Below are positions 44,435 to 53,975 of a DNA stretch of 64,000 bases, one piece after another. Source of the DNA: an uncultured Erythrobacter sp. (GTDB taxonomy: Bacteria; Pseudomonadota; Alphaproteobacteria; Sphingomonadales; Sphingomonadaceae); assembly GCF_947502395.1 (NCBI RefSeq), contig NZ_CANMZM010000001.1, forward strand, positions 310,001-374,000. Direction: 5' to 3'. A program made the translations under genes and the position numbers. The notes beneath the pieces were generated by a model that did not search any database, was not told the origin of the DNA, and saw only the letters and a list, made by a program, of their open reading frames with translations. The number at the start of each line of letters is the position of its first letter. Positions within the stretch are counted from its first letter, which is position 1.

Positions 44435-45658
44435 TTACTCGGCGAAACTACTTGGCGCAGCTTCGACTTCGACAATCTGATTGCCTCGAACCTGCCGCAC
44501 CTCAAGCGCACGTTCGGCAACACCGCTGCGCATAAAGCGGAACGGGCCATCCACACCAAGGAAGCCACCACGGTCATAAAGCATAGAAACAGGAAAATCA
44601 TCACCAACACGCCAGTCGCGCGCCACGCGAAGTGTCAATAGGACCGAGTCATAGCCGAGCGTTGCAATCCGGAATGGTTTGGAGCCAAAGCGAGCCTCGT
44701 AACTTTCTGAGAACCGACGGAAACGGCCGTCAGAGACCGCCGAAAAGAGAGCGCCTTCTACGGAACCTGATCGGGTGAGGGTACCTTCTCCGCTCCATAA
44801 TTCTGTGCCCAGAAGGCGAGTGCCTTCTGCGCCTTGGCTGCGCAATTGGCCCGCGGCCAGTGTCGAAAGTCGTGCCCCTTCCGCGATCAGAACGGTGTCA
44901 TAGCCTCCACGCTGACGCAGACGCTGTGCCGCGCCGACGATAGAGGTGTTGCCACGCGCATAGCGTTCGAAGCCAACGAGATTGCCACCGTAATCGCGTA
45001 GCGAATTCTGGAGAGCGCTGTATGCTTTTTGCCCGTAGTTACCCTCGGGCAAAAGGGCGGCAAAGCTGGCTGAACCGTTTTCGCGGGCATAACGCACTGA
45101 GTTTGCGACTGATTGTTCCGGCACATGGCCGATTACAAACACGTCGCTGCTGGCGACACTTGCGTCATTTGAGAAGGCGATTGCCGGTACGCCTGCTGGT
45201 CCTGCAGCGGTTTGAACAGCTGCCACATTGTCAGCGAGCAATGGCCCAAGGATCAGCTTGTTGCCATCGGCAATCGCTCGACGAGCGGCGCCCGCAGCTC
45301 CGCTGGAAGTATCATAAGTGGTGATACGAAGGTTCTCTGCACTCGTGTCTAGCAGAGCCATTGTGGTGGCATTGGCAAGTGCCTGGCCAACTTCAGCAGT
45401 ACTTCCTCCCATCGGAACAAGCAGCGCCACGCGATGGCGTGTCGAATCGGTAGGAAGTGCAGTCGCGCTCGGCTGAGGTGTAGGAGTGGGAGGCGGTGCA
45501 CTGGGTACTGGCCCGGTGCGCGGAATGACCTGACAACCGGCAAGCAGAGCAGCAGAACCAGCAAGCGCGACGGTGCGTCGATCAACGGTCTTCGCCAACA
45601 GGCGAAACCCTGAGCGTTCCAAATCCATGTCGAAAACCGACTTTCCCATCCGCTTCAT
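44435..45658 (-). CDS. LpoA-like penicillin-binding protein activator lipoprotein
   Basis: A 407-residue lipoprotein with lipobox LAGC (Cys42), a proline-rich linker (about 50-70), then a type I periplasmic-binding-protein fold related to the C-terminal domain of LpoA, the PBP1a activator of enterobacteria. The RVALLVPMGG start of the fold and LILGPLLADNV are characteristic. The E. coli N-terminal TPR domain is absent, normal for alphaproteobacteria. It is divergent from rsmI with about 40 nt between starts, matching the lpoA-rsmI-yraN order in many genomes. Confidence 0.85.
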   Translation of the reverse strand: MKRMGKSVFDMDLERSGFRLLAKTVDRRTVALAGSAALLAGCQVIPRTGPVPSAPPPTPTPQPSATALPTDSTRHRVALLVPMGGSTAEVGQALANATTMALLDTSAENLRITTYDTSSGAAGAARRAIADGNKLILGPLLADNVAAVQTAAGPAGVPAIAFSNDASVASSDVFVIGHVPEQSVANSVRYARENGSASFAALLPEGNYGQKAYSALQNSLRDYGGNLVGFERYARGNTSIVGAAQRLRQRGGYDTVLIAEGARLSTLAAGQLRSQGAEGTRLLGTELWSGEGTLTRSGSVEGALFSAVSDGRFRRFSESYEARFGSKPFRIATLGYDSVLLTLRVARDWRVGDDFPVSMLYDRGGFLGVDGPFRFMRSGVAERALEVRQVRGNQIVEVEAAPSSFAE

Positions 45659-45698
45659 TCTTGAAGACCCCTAAAAGCTGCTTACAAGGATGGCTCTT

Positions 45699-46556
45699 GT
45701 GAGCACTCTTATCCCTGAATCATGTGAACCCAAATCTCTTGAGCCCGGGTTCTATATTGTCGCAACGCCTATTGGCAATCTTGGCGATGTAACGATACGT
45801 GCTGTCGACGTGTTGCGGTCGGTAAGTCTGATCGCGTGCGAGGATACGCGGGTGACTGGAAAGCTGCTCAAGGCGTGTAATGTAAAGACCCGGATGCAGC
45901 GTTATGATGACCATGCATCGGAGAGCGTTCGAAAACGGTTGATCGAAACGGCGCGGGGGGAGCCTGTTGCTTTGGTGAGCGATGCCGGGACCCCGTTGGT
46001 GTCAGATCCCGGATACAGGCTGGTGCGCGAGGCGCGTGAGGCAGGTGTAAGCGTCACCACAATTCCCGGCGCTTGCGCTGCAATAGCGGGTCTGACTCTC
46101 TCCGGCCTGCCCAATGACCGTTTTCTTTTTGCGGGATTTCTTCCGGTTAAAGAGAAAGCGCGTGCGAGTGTCCTGGAAGAGTTTGGGTCAGTTGAGGCTA
46201 CCCTCATTTTTTATGAGACTGGCCCACGCCTGCTGCGATCTCTTGCAGCTATCGCCGATCTTTGGCCGGGCCGTGAAGTCTCAGTCGCACGCGAACTTAC
46301 CAAACTGCATGAGGAATGCCGCACAGACGCTGCTAGCGAGTTGATCGAACATTATACGGCGCATCCTCCCAAAGGTGAGATCGTGTTGATGATTGGCCCG
46401 CTCACGCACATTGATAAGGCAGTCGATCCTGATGCGCTCTTGAAAGAGGCTTTGGCTGATATGAGCGTGAGCAAAGCGGCGGGCAAGATTGCAAAGGCAA
46501 CGGGGCTGGACCGGCAAACGCTTTATGCCCGCGCAGTTGAGCTTAAAGGACAATGA
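45699..46556 (+). CDS. rsmI: 16S rRNA 2'-O-ribose C1402 methyltransferase
   Basis: Methylates the ribose of C1402 in the decoding centre. YIVATPIGNLGDVT is the N-terminal signature and CEDTRVTGKLL and SDAGTPLVSDPGYRLV follow, typical of the tetrapyrrole-methylase fold. The GTG at 45699 is preceded by AAGGA with 8-nt spacing; the ATG at 45690 lies too close to it, though either may be used. It gives 285 residues. The yraN start overlaps its stop, and gshB follows: a common operon. Confidence 0.94.
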   Translation: MSTLIPESCEPKSLEPGFYIVATPIGNLGDVTIRAVDVLRSVSLIACEDTRVTGKLLKACNVKTRMQRYDDHASESVRKRLIETARGEPVALVSDAGTPLVSDPGYRLVREAREAGVSVTTIPGACAAIAGLTLSGLPNDRFLFAGFLPVKEKARASVLEEFGSVEATLIFYETGPRLLRSLAAIADLWPGREVSVARELTKLHEECRTDAASELIEHYTAHPPKGEIVLMIGPLTHIDKAVDPDALLKEALADMSVSKAAGKIAKATGLDRQTLYARAVELKGQ

Positions 46557-46909
46557 GCGAAAAGCGCGTCATTGCCGATCGCAAAGGGCGCGAGGCCGAG
46601 ACGCAAGCGGCACAGTTTCTTATGCAAAAAGGGTTCGAAATTGTTGGCGAACGGCGGAAAACCAAGCTGGGCGAGATTGACCTCATTGCTCGTAGACCCG
46701 GCCTAGTCGTCTTTGCCGAGGTCAAATGGCGCGCACGAAAAGCTGACCTTGCCACCGCCATAGACGAACATCGTTTGGCCCGCGTTGCTGCCGCTGTAGA
46801 GGTCGTCGCTCACGAATATGCGCAGGGCAATGAGGACATACGGATTGATGTGATCCTGCTTGCACCCGGATCGCGCCCGACGCACATTAAAAACGCTTGG
46901 ATGCCTTAG
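46553..46909 (+). CDS. yraN: UPF0102 family YraN, endonuclease-like protein
   Basis: A 118-residue protein of the UPF0102 family, with a restriction endonuclease-like fold. The motifs are GxxAE (GREAE), LGEIDLIARR and FAEVKWR, which supply the Asp-Glu-Lys nuclease-like residues. Function is unproven; possible DNA or RNA processing. The ATG overlaps the rsmI stop by 4 nt and gshB starts 12 nt after its end. Confidence 0.92.
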   Translation: MSEKRVIADRKGREAETQAAQFLMQKGFEIVGERRKTKLGEIDLIARRPGLVVFAEVKWRARKADLATAIDEHRLARVAAAVEVVAHEYAQGNEDIRIDVILLAPGSRPTHIKNAWMP

Positions 46910-46921
46910 GAAACTTTCAAA

Positions 46922-47875
46922 ATGACACTAAAGATCGCGGTCCAAATGGACCCTATCGAAGACATCAACATCAACGGCGACAGCTCATTTGCGCTGATGC
47001 TGGCCGCGCAGGAACGAGGCTATGAAGTCTTTGAATATCATGTTGAAAGCCTGACCCTTGATGCCGATGACCGCCTGATCGCGGAATGCTCTCCGGTTAA
47101 GGTCAAGCGTGTCCAAGGCGATCACTTTGAAAAGGGCGGGGAACAAAGGCTGGACCTCGGCCGCGATATCGATGCGATCTTGATGCGTCAGGACCCACCG
47201 TTCCACATGGGCTATATCACTGCCACCCACCTGCTTGAGCGCATCAAGGACGAGACATTGGTGGTCAATGATCCGGCCAATGTCCGCAATGCGCCGGAAA
47301 AGGTGATGGTGCTCGACTATCGCCGTTTCATGCCGCCAACTTTGGTGACGCGTTCAGTAGACGAGGTGCGCCGCTTTATGGCTGAGCATGGCGCGGTGGT
47401 GGTGAAGCCCATTCACGGCAACGGCGGCAAAGCGATCTTCCGCGTACCAGCTGATGGCGACAATCTGACGGCGCTGTTCGAGGTGTTTAACCAGACTTGG
47501 CCCGAACCGCATATGGTCCAACCCTTCCTTCCGGAAGTGGCAGAGGGCGACAAACGCATCGTCCTGATCGATGGAGAGGTTGCTGGCGCAATCAACCGTA
47601 TTCCGGGCGAGGGTGAGTTCCGCTCAAATCTTGCGATGGGTGGGAGCGCGGAGAAGTCTGATTTGACGGAGCGCGAACAAGAAATCTGCGCAGCGATGGG
47701 ACCAGAACTCAAACGTCTTGGGCTCACCTTTGTGGGCATCGACGTGATCGGCGGCAAATGGCTGACCGAGATCAACGTGACCTCGCCTACGGGTATTGTG
47801 GCGATTTCCGAGTTTGACGGGACGGACCTTGCCGGGATGATCTGGGATGCGATTGAGGCGCGGTTGGACGATTAG
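46922..47875 (+). CDS. gshB: Glutathione synthetase
   Basis: ATP-grasp ligase that adds glycine to gamma-glutamylcysteine, 317 residues, standard. QMDPIEDININGDSSFALM is the characteristic N-terminal strand; DPANVRNAPEK, KPIHGNGGKAIFRV and VTSPTGIVAI line the ATP and substrate site. It closes the rsmI-yraN-gshB unit. A small stem (CCGGT/ACCGG) follows the stop but lacks a T-run. Confidence 0.96.
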   Translation: MTLKIAVQMDPIEDININGDSSFALMLAAQERGYEVFEYHVESLTLDADDRLIAECSPVKVKRVQGDHFEKGGEQRLDLGRDIDAILMRQDPPFHMGYITATHLLERIKDETLVVNDPANVRNAPEKVMVLDYRRFMPPTLVTRSVDEVRRFMAEHGAVVVKPIHGNGGKAIFRVPADGDNLTALFEVFNQTWPEPHMVQPFLPEVAEGDKRIVLIDGEVAGAINRIPGEGEFRSNLAMGGSAEKSDLTEREQEICAAMGPELKRLGLTFVGIDVIGGKWLTEINVTSPTGIVAISEFDGTDLAGMIWDAIEARLDD

Positions 47876-47987
47876 GTCCGGTTTTGAGCACCGGCATCAA
47901 GATTGGCATTGTCAGAAGTTGGGAGTGAAAGCGAACGGTTCAGCGATATCTCATTGCATAAACCTGCAGCTAAAGAGGTGCGACACT

Positions 47988-49013
47988 CTAGTCAGAGTTC
48001 TGCTCAGCCTCCTGACCTCTGGTTGTGGTCTCTAAAAACCGGAGTATCCGCGGCCACTGATCACGGCGAGCCGCTAAGTCTCCATTGGCATCCCCACCCA
48101 TACTTGCGAGCATCCGAGTGTCGCTTTCATCAAGATCGCTAGCGGGTCCAAAGGCCCAGTGTCCAGCATCGTCGTAAACCAGCAATTCAATCGCAGCACC
48201 TTCTCCTTTTTCAACCTTTGCCTTGATTTCTTCAGCCATGCGGCAACCTGGCCAGAGCGTATCGTTCTTTCCGCAAATCAACAGAATTTGCGCCGTAGCT
48301 TTTTGAATTGGGATAAATGCCGACGGATGCTCTGTGGCGGCATCCCTGCTACGTTTGAACATTTCCAGTCTCAGAGCATCTACCGTAAAATACTCGTGCC
48401 AATCGAGTGATTGATACGGTAAATATGCGACCGGGTCGCCGCTTTCGCTCCACGAAGAGCTGAACTGCGACATATCGATGCTGTCAAAGTCGAACCCTTG
48501 CCAGATAACGTCGCTAGGCATGGCCGCAACCACTGCTCCGACACGGGCGTCGCGCGTGGCCAGTAGCAACGCGCCTTCTGCCCCTTTTGAATGACCAATC
48601 ACCGCGATGGGACCGGGTCGTATCTCTGGGTTGGAACTCAGCCAATCAAGCGCGGCGTCAAAAGTTTCGAGGGGCACCATATTGAATGACCGATTGCTTT
48701 CCGAGGTTGCGTAATAGCTTTGATAGAGAACTGAGTAGCCCTCTTGTGCCAGCTGCCTTGCAAAGACATTGCGGTACTCGCGCAGGCCACCTTCCGAACC
48801 TCCAAGTAGCAGAATAGCGGGTCGCGGCCGGTCGCCTAAACCTCGATAAAAATTGGCAGGCAAGCCATTGATCGAGACGCGCTCACCCCCATCGCCCGCC
48901 TCTACTACGACGATTGGGCGCGGTTCCCTCGTGAACCAGAAATAGGCATTCACTCCAACGAAGACCAAGATAAGGGCCAGTAAACCAAGTCCAATCTTGT
49001 ATCGACGCTTCAT
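47988..49013 (-). CDS. Alpha/beta hydrolase, BAAT-type thioesterase-like
   Basis: A 341-residue protein with an N-terminal membrane anchor (residues about 6-27), then an alpha/beta hydrolase domain in the periplasm. The nucleophile is Ser142 in GHSKGAEG; an acid follows in CGKNDTLWPG and the histidine in DAGHWAFG. The layout matches the C-terminal domain of bile-acid/acyl-CoA thioesterases (BAAT), but substrate is unknown. It precedes the phytanoyl-dioxygenase-like gene on the same strand by 45 nt. Confidence 0.8.
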   Translation of the reverse strand: MKRRYKIGLGLLALILVFVGVNAYFWFTREPRPIVVVEAGDGGERVSINGLPANFYRGLGDRPRPAILLLGGSEGGLREYRNVFARQLAQEGYSVLYQSYYATSESNRSFNMVPLETFDAALDWLSSNPEIRPGPIAVIGHSKGAEGALLLATRDARVGAVVAAMPSDVIWQGFDFDSIDMSQFSSSWSESGDPVAYLPYQSLDWHEYFTVDALRLEMFKRSRDAATEHPSAFIPIQKATAQILLICGKNDTLWPGCRMAEEIKAKVEKGEGAAIELLVYDDAGHWAFGPASDLDESDTRMLASMGGDANGDLAARRDQWPRILRFLETTTRGQEAEQNSD

Positions 49014-49058
49014 GCTGTATGCCTCTTGATTCGATTAATCTGATAAGCCTTTGGAAAC

Positions 49059-49850
49059 CTAGTATTCCGAACCGGCATACTTTGCAGCGATTGTTGTTCT
49101 TGGAAAACGACCCGTAAGCATTATTCGAGCTTTGTCAGAACAATTAGGCGCTGGCGTATGGAGCAGGCGCAAGTCCATCAGGTACACATCACCAACCTTC
49201 CCGGAAAGCTCCACAACTTCAAGATCAACATCATGAACTGACCCTCTGGTTTCTGCGAGATTTGAAACCGGAGCGCGTTTAGGATCAAGCAGCGACTTGA
49301 AATAATGCTCCTTTTGCAGCTGGCTTTTAAGGTTCTTGGATGAGAGATCCGCGGCATTGTTTGCCAGACGATGCGATCCCGCGATCACGAGCGTCGCCCC
49401 GCCTTTAGGTTCGACATCATTGAGAAATGTGAAAGCCTGCAAACCGGGCGAGGCCTTCTCGCCAATCTTGGGTATGTCGATATGCCATGCATCAGACGGA
49501 ACCAACCAATCATCCTCGCTCGGGAGGGAAAAGAGGATTTGTTGACCTGGTGAAAGCGGCGTTGCCGGTTGGCCAATCAACCGCTCAATCATGGGGGTTA
49601 GCTGAGCACCAATCAGGGCCGGAAATTCCTCCGCTCTGCTGAGCAAGTTGAGGGCATTGCGAAAGGGCTTGGGATACCCAAACCGACTTGGGGACTGCAT
49701 CCAGCGTCCCGCCGAATAAACTCCATGTTCCTTCGTCAGATCAAGAACCATCTCGAAGGCTCTTCGAGCTTCTTCAACTGGGACAACGCCCTCAAGCTTG
49801 ATCAAGCCTCGTTCGTTCAATCCTCTCTCTAAATCACCGAAGTGTCCCAT
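49059..49850 (-). CDS. Phytanoyl-CoA dioxygenase-family oxygenase
   Basis: Fe(II)/2-oxoglutarate-dependent dioxygenase-like protein of 263 residues from ATG 49850; the frame extends 16 residues further upstream without similarity. The iron-binding HxD is in WHIDIP and the distal His in LLHTPAPN, with a conserved Arg (MLTGRFPR) for 2-oxoglutarate. The substrate cannot be predicted. It is located between the hydrolase and xerC genes, 73 nt downstream of xerC. Confidence 0.8.
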   Translation of the reverse strand: MGHFGDLERGLNERGLIKLEGVVPVEEARRAFEMVLDLTKEHGVYSAGRWMQSPSRFGYPKPFRNALNLLSRAEEFPALIGAQLTPMIERLIGQPATPLSPGQQILFSLPSEDDWLVPSDAWHIDIPKIGEKASPGLQAFTFLNDVEPKGGATLVIAGSHRLANNAADLSSKNLKSQLQKEHYFKSLLDPKRAPVSNLAETRGSVHDVDLEVVELSGKVGDVYLMDLRLLHTPAPNCSDKARIMLTGRFPRTTIAAKYAGSEY

Positions 49851-49923
49851 CAGCTGGCGATTTACAGCAGGCTCCCAATGTCTGCAACTGGGTCGCAAGC
49901 GGTACTAACGCTCTATAGGACAA

Positions 49924-50823
49924 TCAACCTTTCTTCGCCCTCGGATGAGCTCCCCGATACGTCTCCAGCAAACTTGCGGCGTCGACCTTCGTATAGATTT
50001 GCGTAGACCCCAAAGACGCGTGGCCGAGCAGCTCTTGCAAGCTCCGTAAATCAGCGCCAGCGCTCAGCAAATGCGTTGCGAAGCTGTGCCTTAGCGCGTG
50101 GGGTGTTGCAGTGTCAGGCAGGCCGAGAGCCCGCCGTGCTTTCGCCATCGCCTTTTGCACCATGCCTGGCGCCAATGGACCGCCTTTTGCACCTCTGAAA
50201 AGCGGCTCGTCCGGTGCTACGGGATAGGGGCATTGGGAGCTGTATTCGGCAACGGCTTCTTTTGTGATCGGAAGAATAGGCACAATCCGCTGTTTGCCCC
50301 CTTTGCCTGTCACCAAAAGCGTTGCGTCCAAGGGCACATCGCAGCCTTGCAGTGACAATGCCTCGGCAATCCGCAAACCTGACCCATACATCAAAAGGAG
50401 CACCGCCCGGTCGCGGGCTCCGATCCAATCCTCAGCAGCGTTCCCATCGATTAGGTCAGCGATATTGAGCGCATCATCGGGTGTAACGGGGCGGGGGAGG
50501 CCTTTCTTAAGACGTGGCCCGCGAAGGCGAGGGGCTGCTGGATCGGGATCGCCGCTCTCTGCCCGCGCAAACGCAATCAAAGCCTTTAGAGCGGAAAGTT
50601 CGCGAGCAGCGCTCGTATTGGCAAGACCCTCTGCCCGGCGCGATGCGAGGTGTGCGCGCAACGTTTGTGCCTCAACCTGCGCAACCTCCTCACATGAGGT
50701 TAGATCACGGGCATGGATCAAACGCTGCGCGGCAGACACATAGGCGCGCACCGTATGCGGTGATCGCCGCCTTGCATCGGTTAAGTGCGCGCGCCAATCC
50801 GCGATGAGGTCCGCTGCCTTCAT
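49924..50823 (-). CDS. xerC: Tyrosine recombinase XerC
   Basis: Site-specific recombinase resolving chromosome dimers at dif with XerD. It has 299 residues from MKAADLIADW. The N-terminal SAM-like core-binding domain is followed by the catalytic domain with Arg151, Lys174, His242, Arg245, His268 and Tyr277, the complete tyrosine-recombinase set. The start overlaps the hemW stop by 4 nt; the upstream extension of 32 codons is a shadow of hemW. XerC rather than an integrase is supported by the length and the lack of phage genes. Confidence 0.93.
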   Translation of the reverse strand: MKAADLIADWRAHLTDARRRSPHTVRAYVSAAQRLIHARDLTSCEEVAQVEAQTLRAHLASRRAEGLANTSAARELSALKALIAFARAESGDPDPAAPRLRGPRLKKGLPRPVTPDDALNIADLIDGNAAEDWIGARDRAVLLLMYGSGLRIAEALSLQGCDVPLDATLLVTGKGGKQRIVPILPITKEAVAEYSSQCPYPVAPDEPLFRGAKGGPLAPGMVQKAMAKARRALGLPDTATPHALRHSFATHLLSAGADLRSLQELLGHASLGSTQIYTKVDAASLLETYRGAHPRAKKG

Positions 50824-51971
50824 GACAGCACCAATTCCTCTGTGACAAGCTCGCCAAGGATGGCATCGAGCAGAGGCAGACCCTTGCCCGTAACCCCAAT
50901 ACGGTTCGCATCGCGCCACAATAGGTCAATCGAGCAAAGATGTTCGCTTTTCGCTTCGTTGATGAGTGTGTGCGTATCAAAGCCAAGTCGCCCGCCAAGC
51001 TCAGCCAGATCGAGCCCTTCCACAAGACGAAGGCCCATCAGAAGCGCCTCTGAAGCTTGCTCACCTCTGGAAAGGTCGCGTTGCTCCGCAAGACCGTGGG
51101 CACGCTCGCTCACGGCTTTGAGATAGTTCTCAGGTTTTTTATGTCGGGTTGTCGCAAAGCCGCCGCGTCTGCCGTGCGCGCCGGGACCAATGCCAGCGTA
51201 ATCCTGATAACGCCAATAGGTGAGGTTGTGGCGGCTTTCTTCGCCCGGCTTTGCATGGTTGCTAATCTCATATGCTGGAAGGCCATGGTTTGCCGTCATA
51301 GCTTGCGTGATAGCGAACAACTCAGCGGCTTGGTCATTGTCCAACGGCGCGAACACACCGCGCCGCACGTCGACGGCGAACCGCGTGCCGGGTTCAATGG
51401 TAAGTTGATAAAGGGAGAGGTGCGAAGTGCCGAGCGCAAGCGCGCGCGCCAACTGAACCTCCCACTGCTCCGACGTTTGACCGGGTAGTGCGTAAATCAA
51501 ATCGAAATTGACCCTCGCAAAGTGCTTCTGAGCGACCTCTATTGCGGCCAACGCCTCATCCGCCCCGTGCAACCGCCCAAGCCAACGCAATTTCTCATCT
51601 TCTAGGGATTGTACGCCCAATGAAACACGGTTCACTCCCGCCATTGCAAGACCGGCAAAGTTCTCAGCTTCAACGGATGAAGGATTCGCTTCGAGTGTGA
51701 TCTCGATCTCGGGGTCAAAACCCCATAGTTTCTCCGCCTCGCTGACAAGGGTGGCAACCAGCCTGGGGGGCATCAGTGACGGCGTGCCCCCACCAAAGAA
51801 GATTGACGTCAGTGGTTCTCCGTCGGCGACATCCGCCTCCACTCGCATGTCGGCGAGCAACGCCTCTTCCCAAACGTGCGTATCAACTTTCGCGCGTACA
51901 TGGCTGTTGAAGTCACAATAGGGGCACTTTTTGGCGCAGAAAGGCCAATGAATATAAAGTGCGCGAGCCAT
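50820..51971 (-). CDS. hemW: Heme chaperone HemW (radical SAM)
   Basis: A 383-residue radical SAM protein related to coproporphyrinogen dehydrogenase HemN; HemW delivers heme. The cluster motif CxxxCxxC is Cys12, Cys16 and Cys19; the WPFCAKKCPYCDFNSH N-terminus and GIGPGAHGRRG are family signatures. The CxxxC start lacks the fourth cysteine that marks HemN proper, supporting HemW. It sits upstream of xerC with a 4-nt overlap; the CAP-domain gene is divergent upstream. Confidence 0.93.
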   Translation of the reverse strand: MARALYIHWPFCAKKCPYCDFNSHVRAKVDTHVWEEALLADMRVEADVADGEPLTSIFFGGGTPSLMPPRLVATLVSEAEKLWGFDPEIEITLEANPSSVEAENFAGLAMAGVNRVSLGVQSLEDEKLRWLGRLHGADEALAAIEVAQKHFARVNFDLIYALPGQTSEQWEVQLARALALGTSHLSLYQLTIEPGTRFAVDVRRGVFAPLDNDQAAELFAITQAMTANHGLPAYEISNHAKPGEESRHNLTYWRYQDYAGIGPGAHGRRGGFATTRHKKPENYLKAVSERAHGLAEQRDLSRGEQASEALLMGLRLVEGLDLAELGGRLGFDTHTLINEAKSEHLCSIDLLWRDANRIGVTGKGLPLLDAILGELVTEELVLS

Positions 51972-52163
51972 TGTTCACTCTTAATGCCTCGCTCTCGCGG
52001 GGACAATGCAAAAGCCCAGATTCGCAGGGAAAGAACGCCTCGCCCGGATTATGACACGGGTTCGACATCAGCTGTTGGATCACCAAGCTGCATCGTTTTG
52101 ACTAACTACCGTTAAGCCTGTTTGTTGACGCCAATTTTAACAAGATGAGCGAACAACCCAGCA

Positions 52164-52820
52164 GTGATTACGGAAGCCAAAACTCGGATGACCTTGAGCG
52201 CATTAGCATCGGTTCTCGCTCTGGCGGTTTCAGCCTGCGGTGGGGGCGGTTCTGGCGCCTCAGGCGGCTCCGTTGCAAGCTCTCCAGCACCTCCACCAAC
52301 CGCGACACCTGCTCCTTCACCCAGTCCATCGCCATCTCCGACCCCTGCGCCAACTCCGCCACCAAGTGGAAATGCCGGACAACAGGAATTGCTGGATGCT
52401 ATGCTTCGTACCCATAACGAGGCGAGGGAAGAGGTTGGTACGCCACCATTGGAACTGGACGATGAGTTGACTGCGCAAGCGCTGGAATATGCGCAAGAAT
52501 TAGCGAGCACTGGACAGTTTCAACACAGCCCTCCTAGCGACCGGCAAGGGCAGGGCGAAAATCTGTGGGCAGGGACGCCGTCCGCTTTCAGCTTTGAGGA
52601 GATGTCAGGAGCGTGGATTGATGAGAAGAGATTCTACCAACACGCCCGTTTTCCCTTTGTAAGCACGACTGGGCAATGGCAGGACGTAGGGCATTACACC
52701 CAAATTATCTGGCGAGACACCACTCGGCTTGGCTGCGGCCTGGCGACCGGGAGTGGTCGAGATTACTTGGTCTGCCGCTACGCGCCTCCTGGTAACGTGA
52801 GTGGCGAATTCCCCTATTAG
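52164..52820 (+). CDS. CAP/SCP-domain lipoprotein
   Basis: A 218-residue secreted lipoprotein: signal with lipobox VSAC (Cys25), a Gly/Ser then Pro/Ser-rich spacer (about 26-70), and a CAP domain (PR-1/SCP superfamily). GHYTQIIWRDTTRLGCG is the CAP1 signature; LRTHNEAREE and LWAGTPS fit the rest of the fold. Function unknown; CAP proteins may bind lipids or metals. The GTG start is chosen because it gives a basic n-region; ATG 52188 gives a shorter neutral one. It interrupts the rph-rdgB-hemW block. Confidence 0.85.
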   Translation: MITEAKTRMTLSALASVLALAVSACGGGGSGASGGSVASSPAPPPTATPAPSPSPSPSPTPAPTPPPSGNAGQQELLDAMLRTHNEAREEVGTPPLELDDELTAQALEYAQELASTGQFQHSPPSDRQGQGENLWAGTPSAFSFEEMSGAWIDEKRFYQHARFPFVSTTGQWQDVGHYTQIIWRDTTRLGCGLATGSGRDYLVCRYAPPGNVSGEFPY

Positions 52821-52829
52821 TGTTCGCGC

Positions 52830-53462
52830 TCAAGCCCGAAACTGATCTGCAATAAGCTTAGAAAAAGCATCAGCGCGGTGGCTTATCGCGTGCTTTGCTG
52901 CTGGGTCGATCTCGGCGAAAGTCTCTGATCCGTTTCGCGCTGAAGGTATGAATACGGGGTCATAGCCGAAACCCATCTTTCCCCGCGGTGGCCATGTCAG
53001 AGCGCCGGGACACTGTCCTTCGTACACAGCATGATCGCCGTCAGGCCACGCGAGTGCAAGAACGCAATGAAAAGCAGCGGTGCGATTTGTATCGGGACCC
53101 AACTGCTGGAGCATTCCTTCGACCTTACCCATTGCCATATACCAGTCTCGGCCTGGTTCTCCCTCGAACCACTGTCGCTCTGCCCAGTCGGCGGTGTAAA
53201 CTCCAGGGCGACCATCCAATGCAGCGACGGTGAGGCCACTATCGTCAGCTAGGGCAGTAAGGCCGGAGGCTTGTGCAGCGGCACGTGCCTTGATCAATGC
53301 GTTTTCAACAAAGGTTTTGCCAGTCTCAACTGGCTCGGGCAGACCCAAGGATCCGGCGGAAATGCACTTCAGACCGTAGGGCTCCAGAAGCGCCGATATC
53401 TCTTTGAGTTTGCCCTCATTATGTGTCGCTATGACAAGAGACCCACCACCCATGTTTCTCAT
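52830..53462 (-). CDS. rdgB: XTP/dITP diphosphatase (RdgB/HAM1)
   Basis: House-cleaning pyrophosphatase that removes non-canonical purine nucleotides from the pool, 210 residues. ATHNEGKLKEI is the nucleotide-binding N-terminus and SGLTVAALDGRPGVYTADWA carries the catalytic acidic residues; FGYDPVF is the last signature. Its start overlaps the stop of the YcxB-like gene by 4 nt. Confidence 0.95.
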   Translation of the reverse strand: MRNMGGGSLVIATHNEGKLKEISALLEPYGLKCISAGSLGLPEPVETGKTFVENALIKARAAAQASGLTALADDSGLTVAALDGRPGVYTADWAERQWFEGEPGRDWYMAMGKVEGMLQQLGPDTNRTAAFHCVLALAWPDGDHAVYEGQCPGALTWPPRGKMGFGYDPVFIPSARNGSETFAEIDPAAKHAISHRADAFSKLIADQFRA

Positions 53463-53971
53463 CTGCGCTTCTTTCTTTTTGTCGTGAGGCCACTTGCCAT
53501 CAACCCATTACGAGCAACATGAATCAGACCGGGCTCCACCTGGTCTTTTGGCACGACGTAGGCTTGTTGCTGTGTGATGTAGATGGCGAAGACCTCATCG
53601 TCTTCGTCCCATTTGATCATTTTATCCCAACGTCCTTCGACATGGGCCGAGGGCTGTGCCATCGTAAAGCCAGCATCGCTTAGAGTTAGCTCAACCGGCT
53701 CTTTGATCAGCGCGAATTCTCGATAGGCCCGTTTGGCATGCCTAATAATCGAGAAAAAGCGGATGATGGCAAGCATCAGGCAGACGCCGATCACACCGCC
53801 GATTGCCACTGACAAGGCCGCAAACTTGTCGGCTAATGCATAGGCAACGGCTGCGATTGCCAGAGTTACTAGGCCACCAGCTAGAAGGAAGAGAGGGATC
53901 GATGCGCGAAAATGCAACAGCGTGAACGCGATCTGATGCTCCTCACTTACCTTATAGCGGGCGGCCTCCAT
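53459..53971 (-). CDS. YcxB-like membrane protein
   Basis: A 170-residue protein with two membrane helices (about 25-45 and 51-71), then a cytoplasmic beta-rich domain with WDKMIKWDEDDEVFAIY, characteristic of the YcxB-like family. Function unknown. It is wedged between rph and rdgB, which are usually adjacent, with 4-nt spacing to each, so the three are translationally coupled. Confidence 0.75.
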   Translation of the reverse strand: MEAARYKVSEEHQIAFTLLHFRASIPLFLLAGGLVTLAIAAVAYALADKFAALSVAIGGVIGVCLMLAIIRFFSIIRHAKRAYREFALIKEPVELTLSDAGFTMAQPSAHVEGRWDKMIKWDEDDEVFAIYITQQQAYVVPKDQVEPGLIHVARNGLMASGLTTKRKKRR

Positions 53972-53975
53972 TTGG

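Noticed and set aside
49924..50823. Tyrosine recombinase as a sign of a mobile element
   Set aside because: Its length, coupling to hemW and lack of phage or attachment-site features indicate chromosomal XerC.
52112..52510. 132-codon frame on the minus strand opposite the CAP lipoprotein
   Set aside because: Arises from the repetitive Pro/Ser-coding spacer of the CAP gene; glycine-rich and without a plausible start context.
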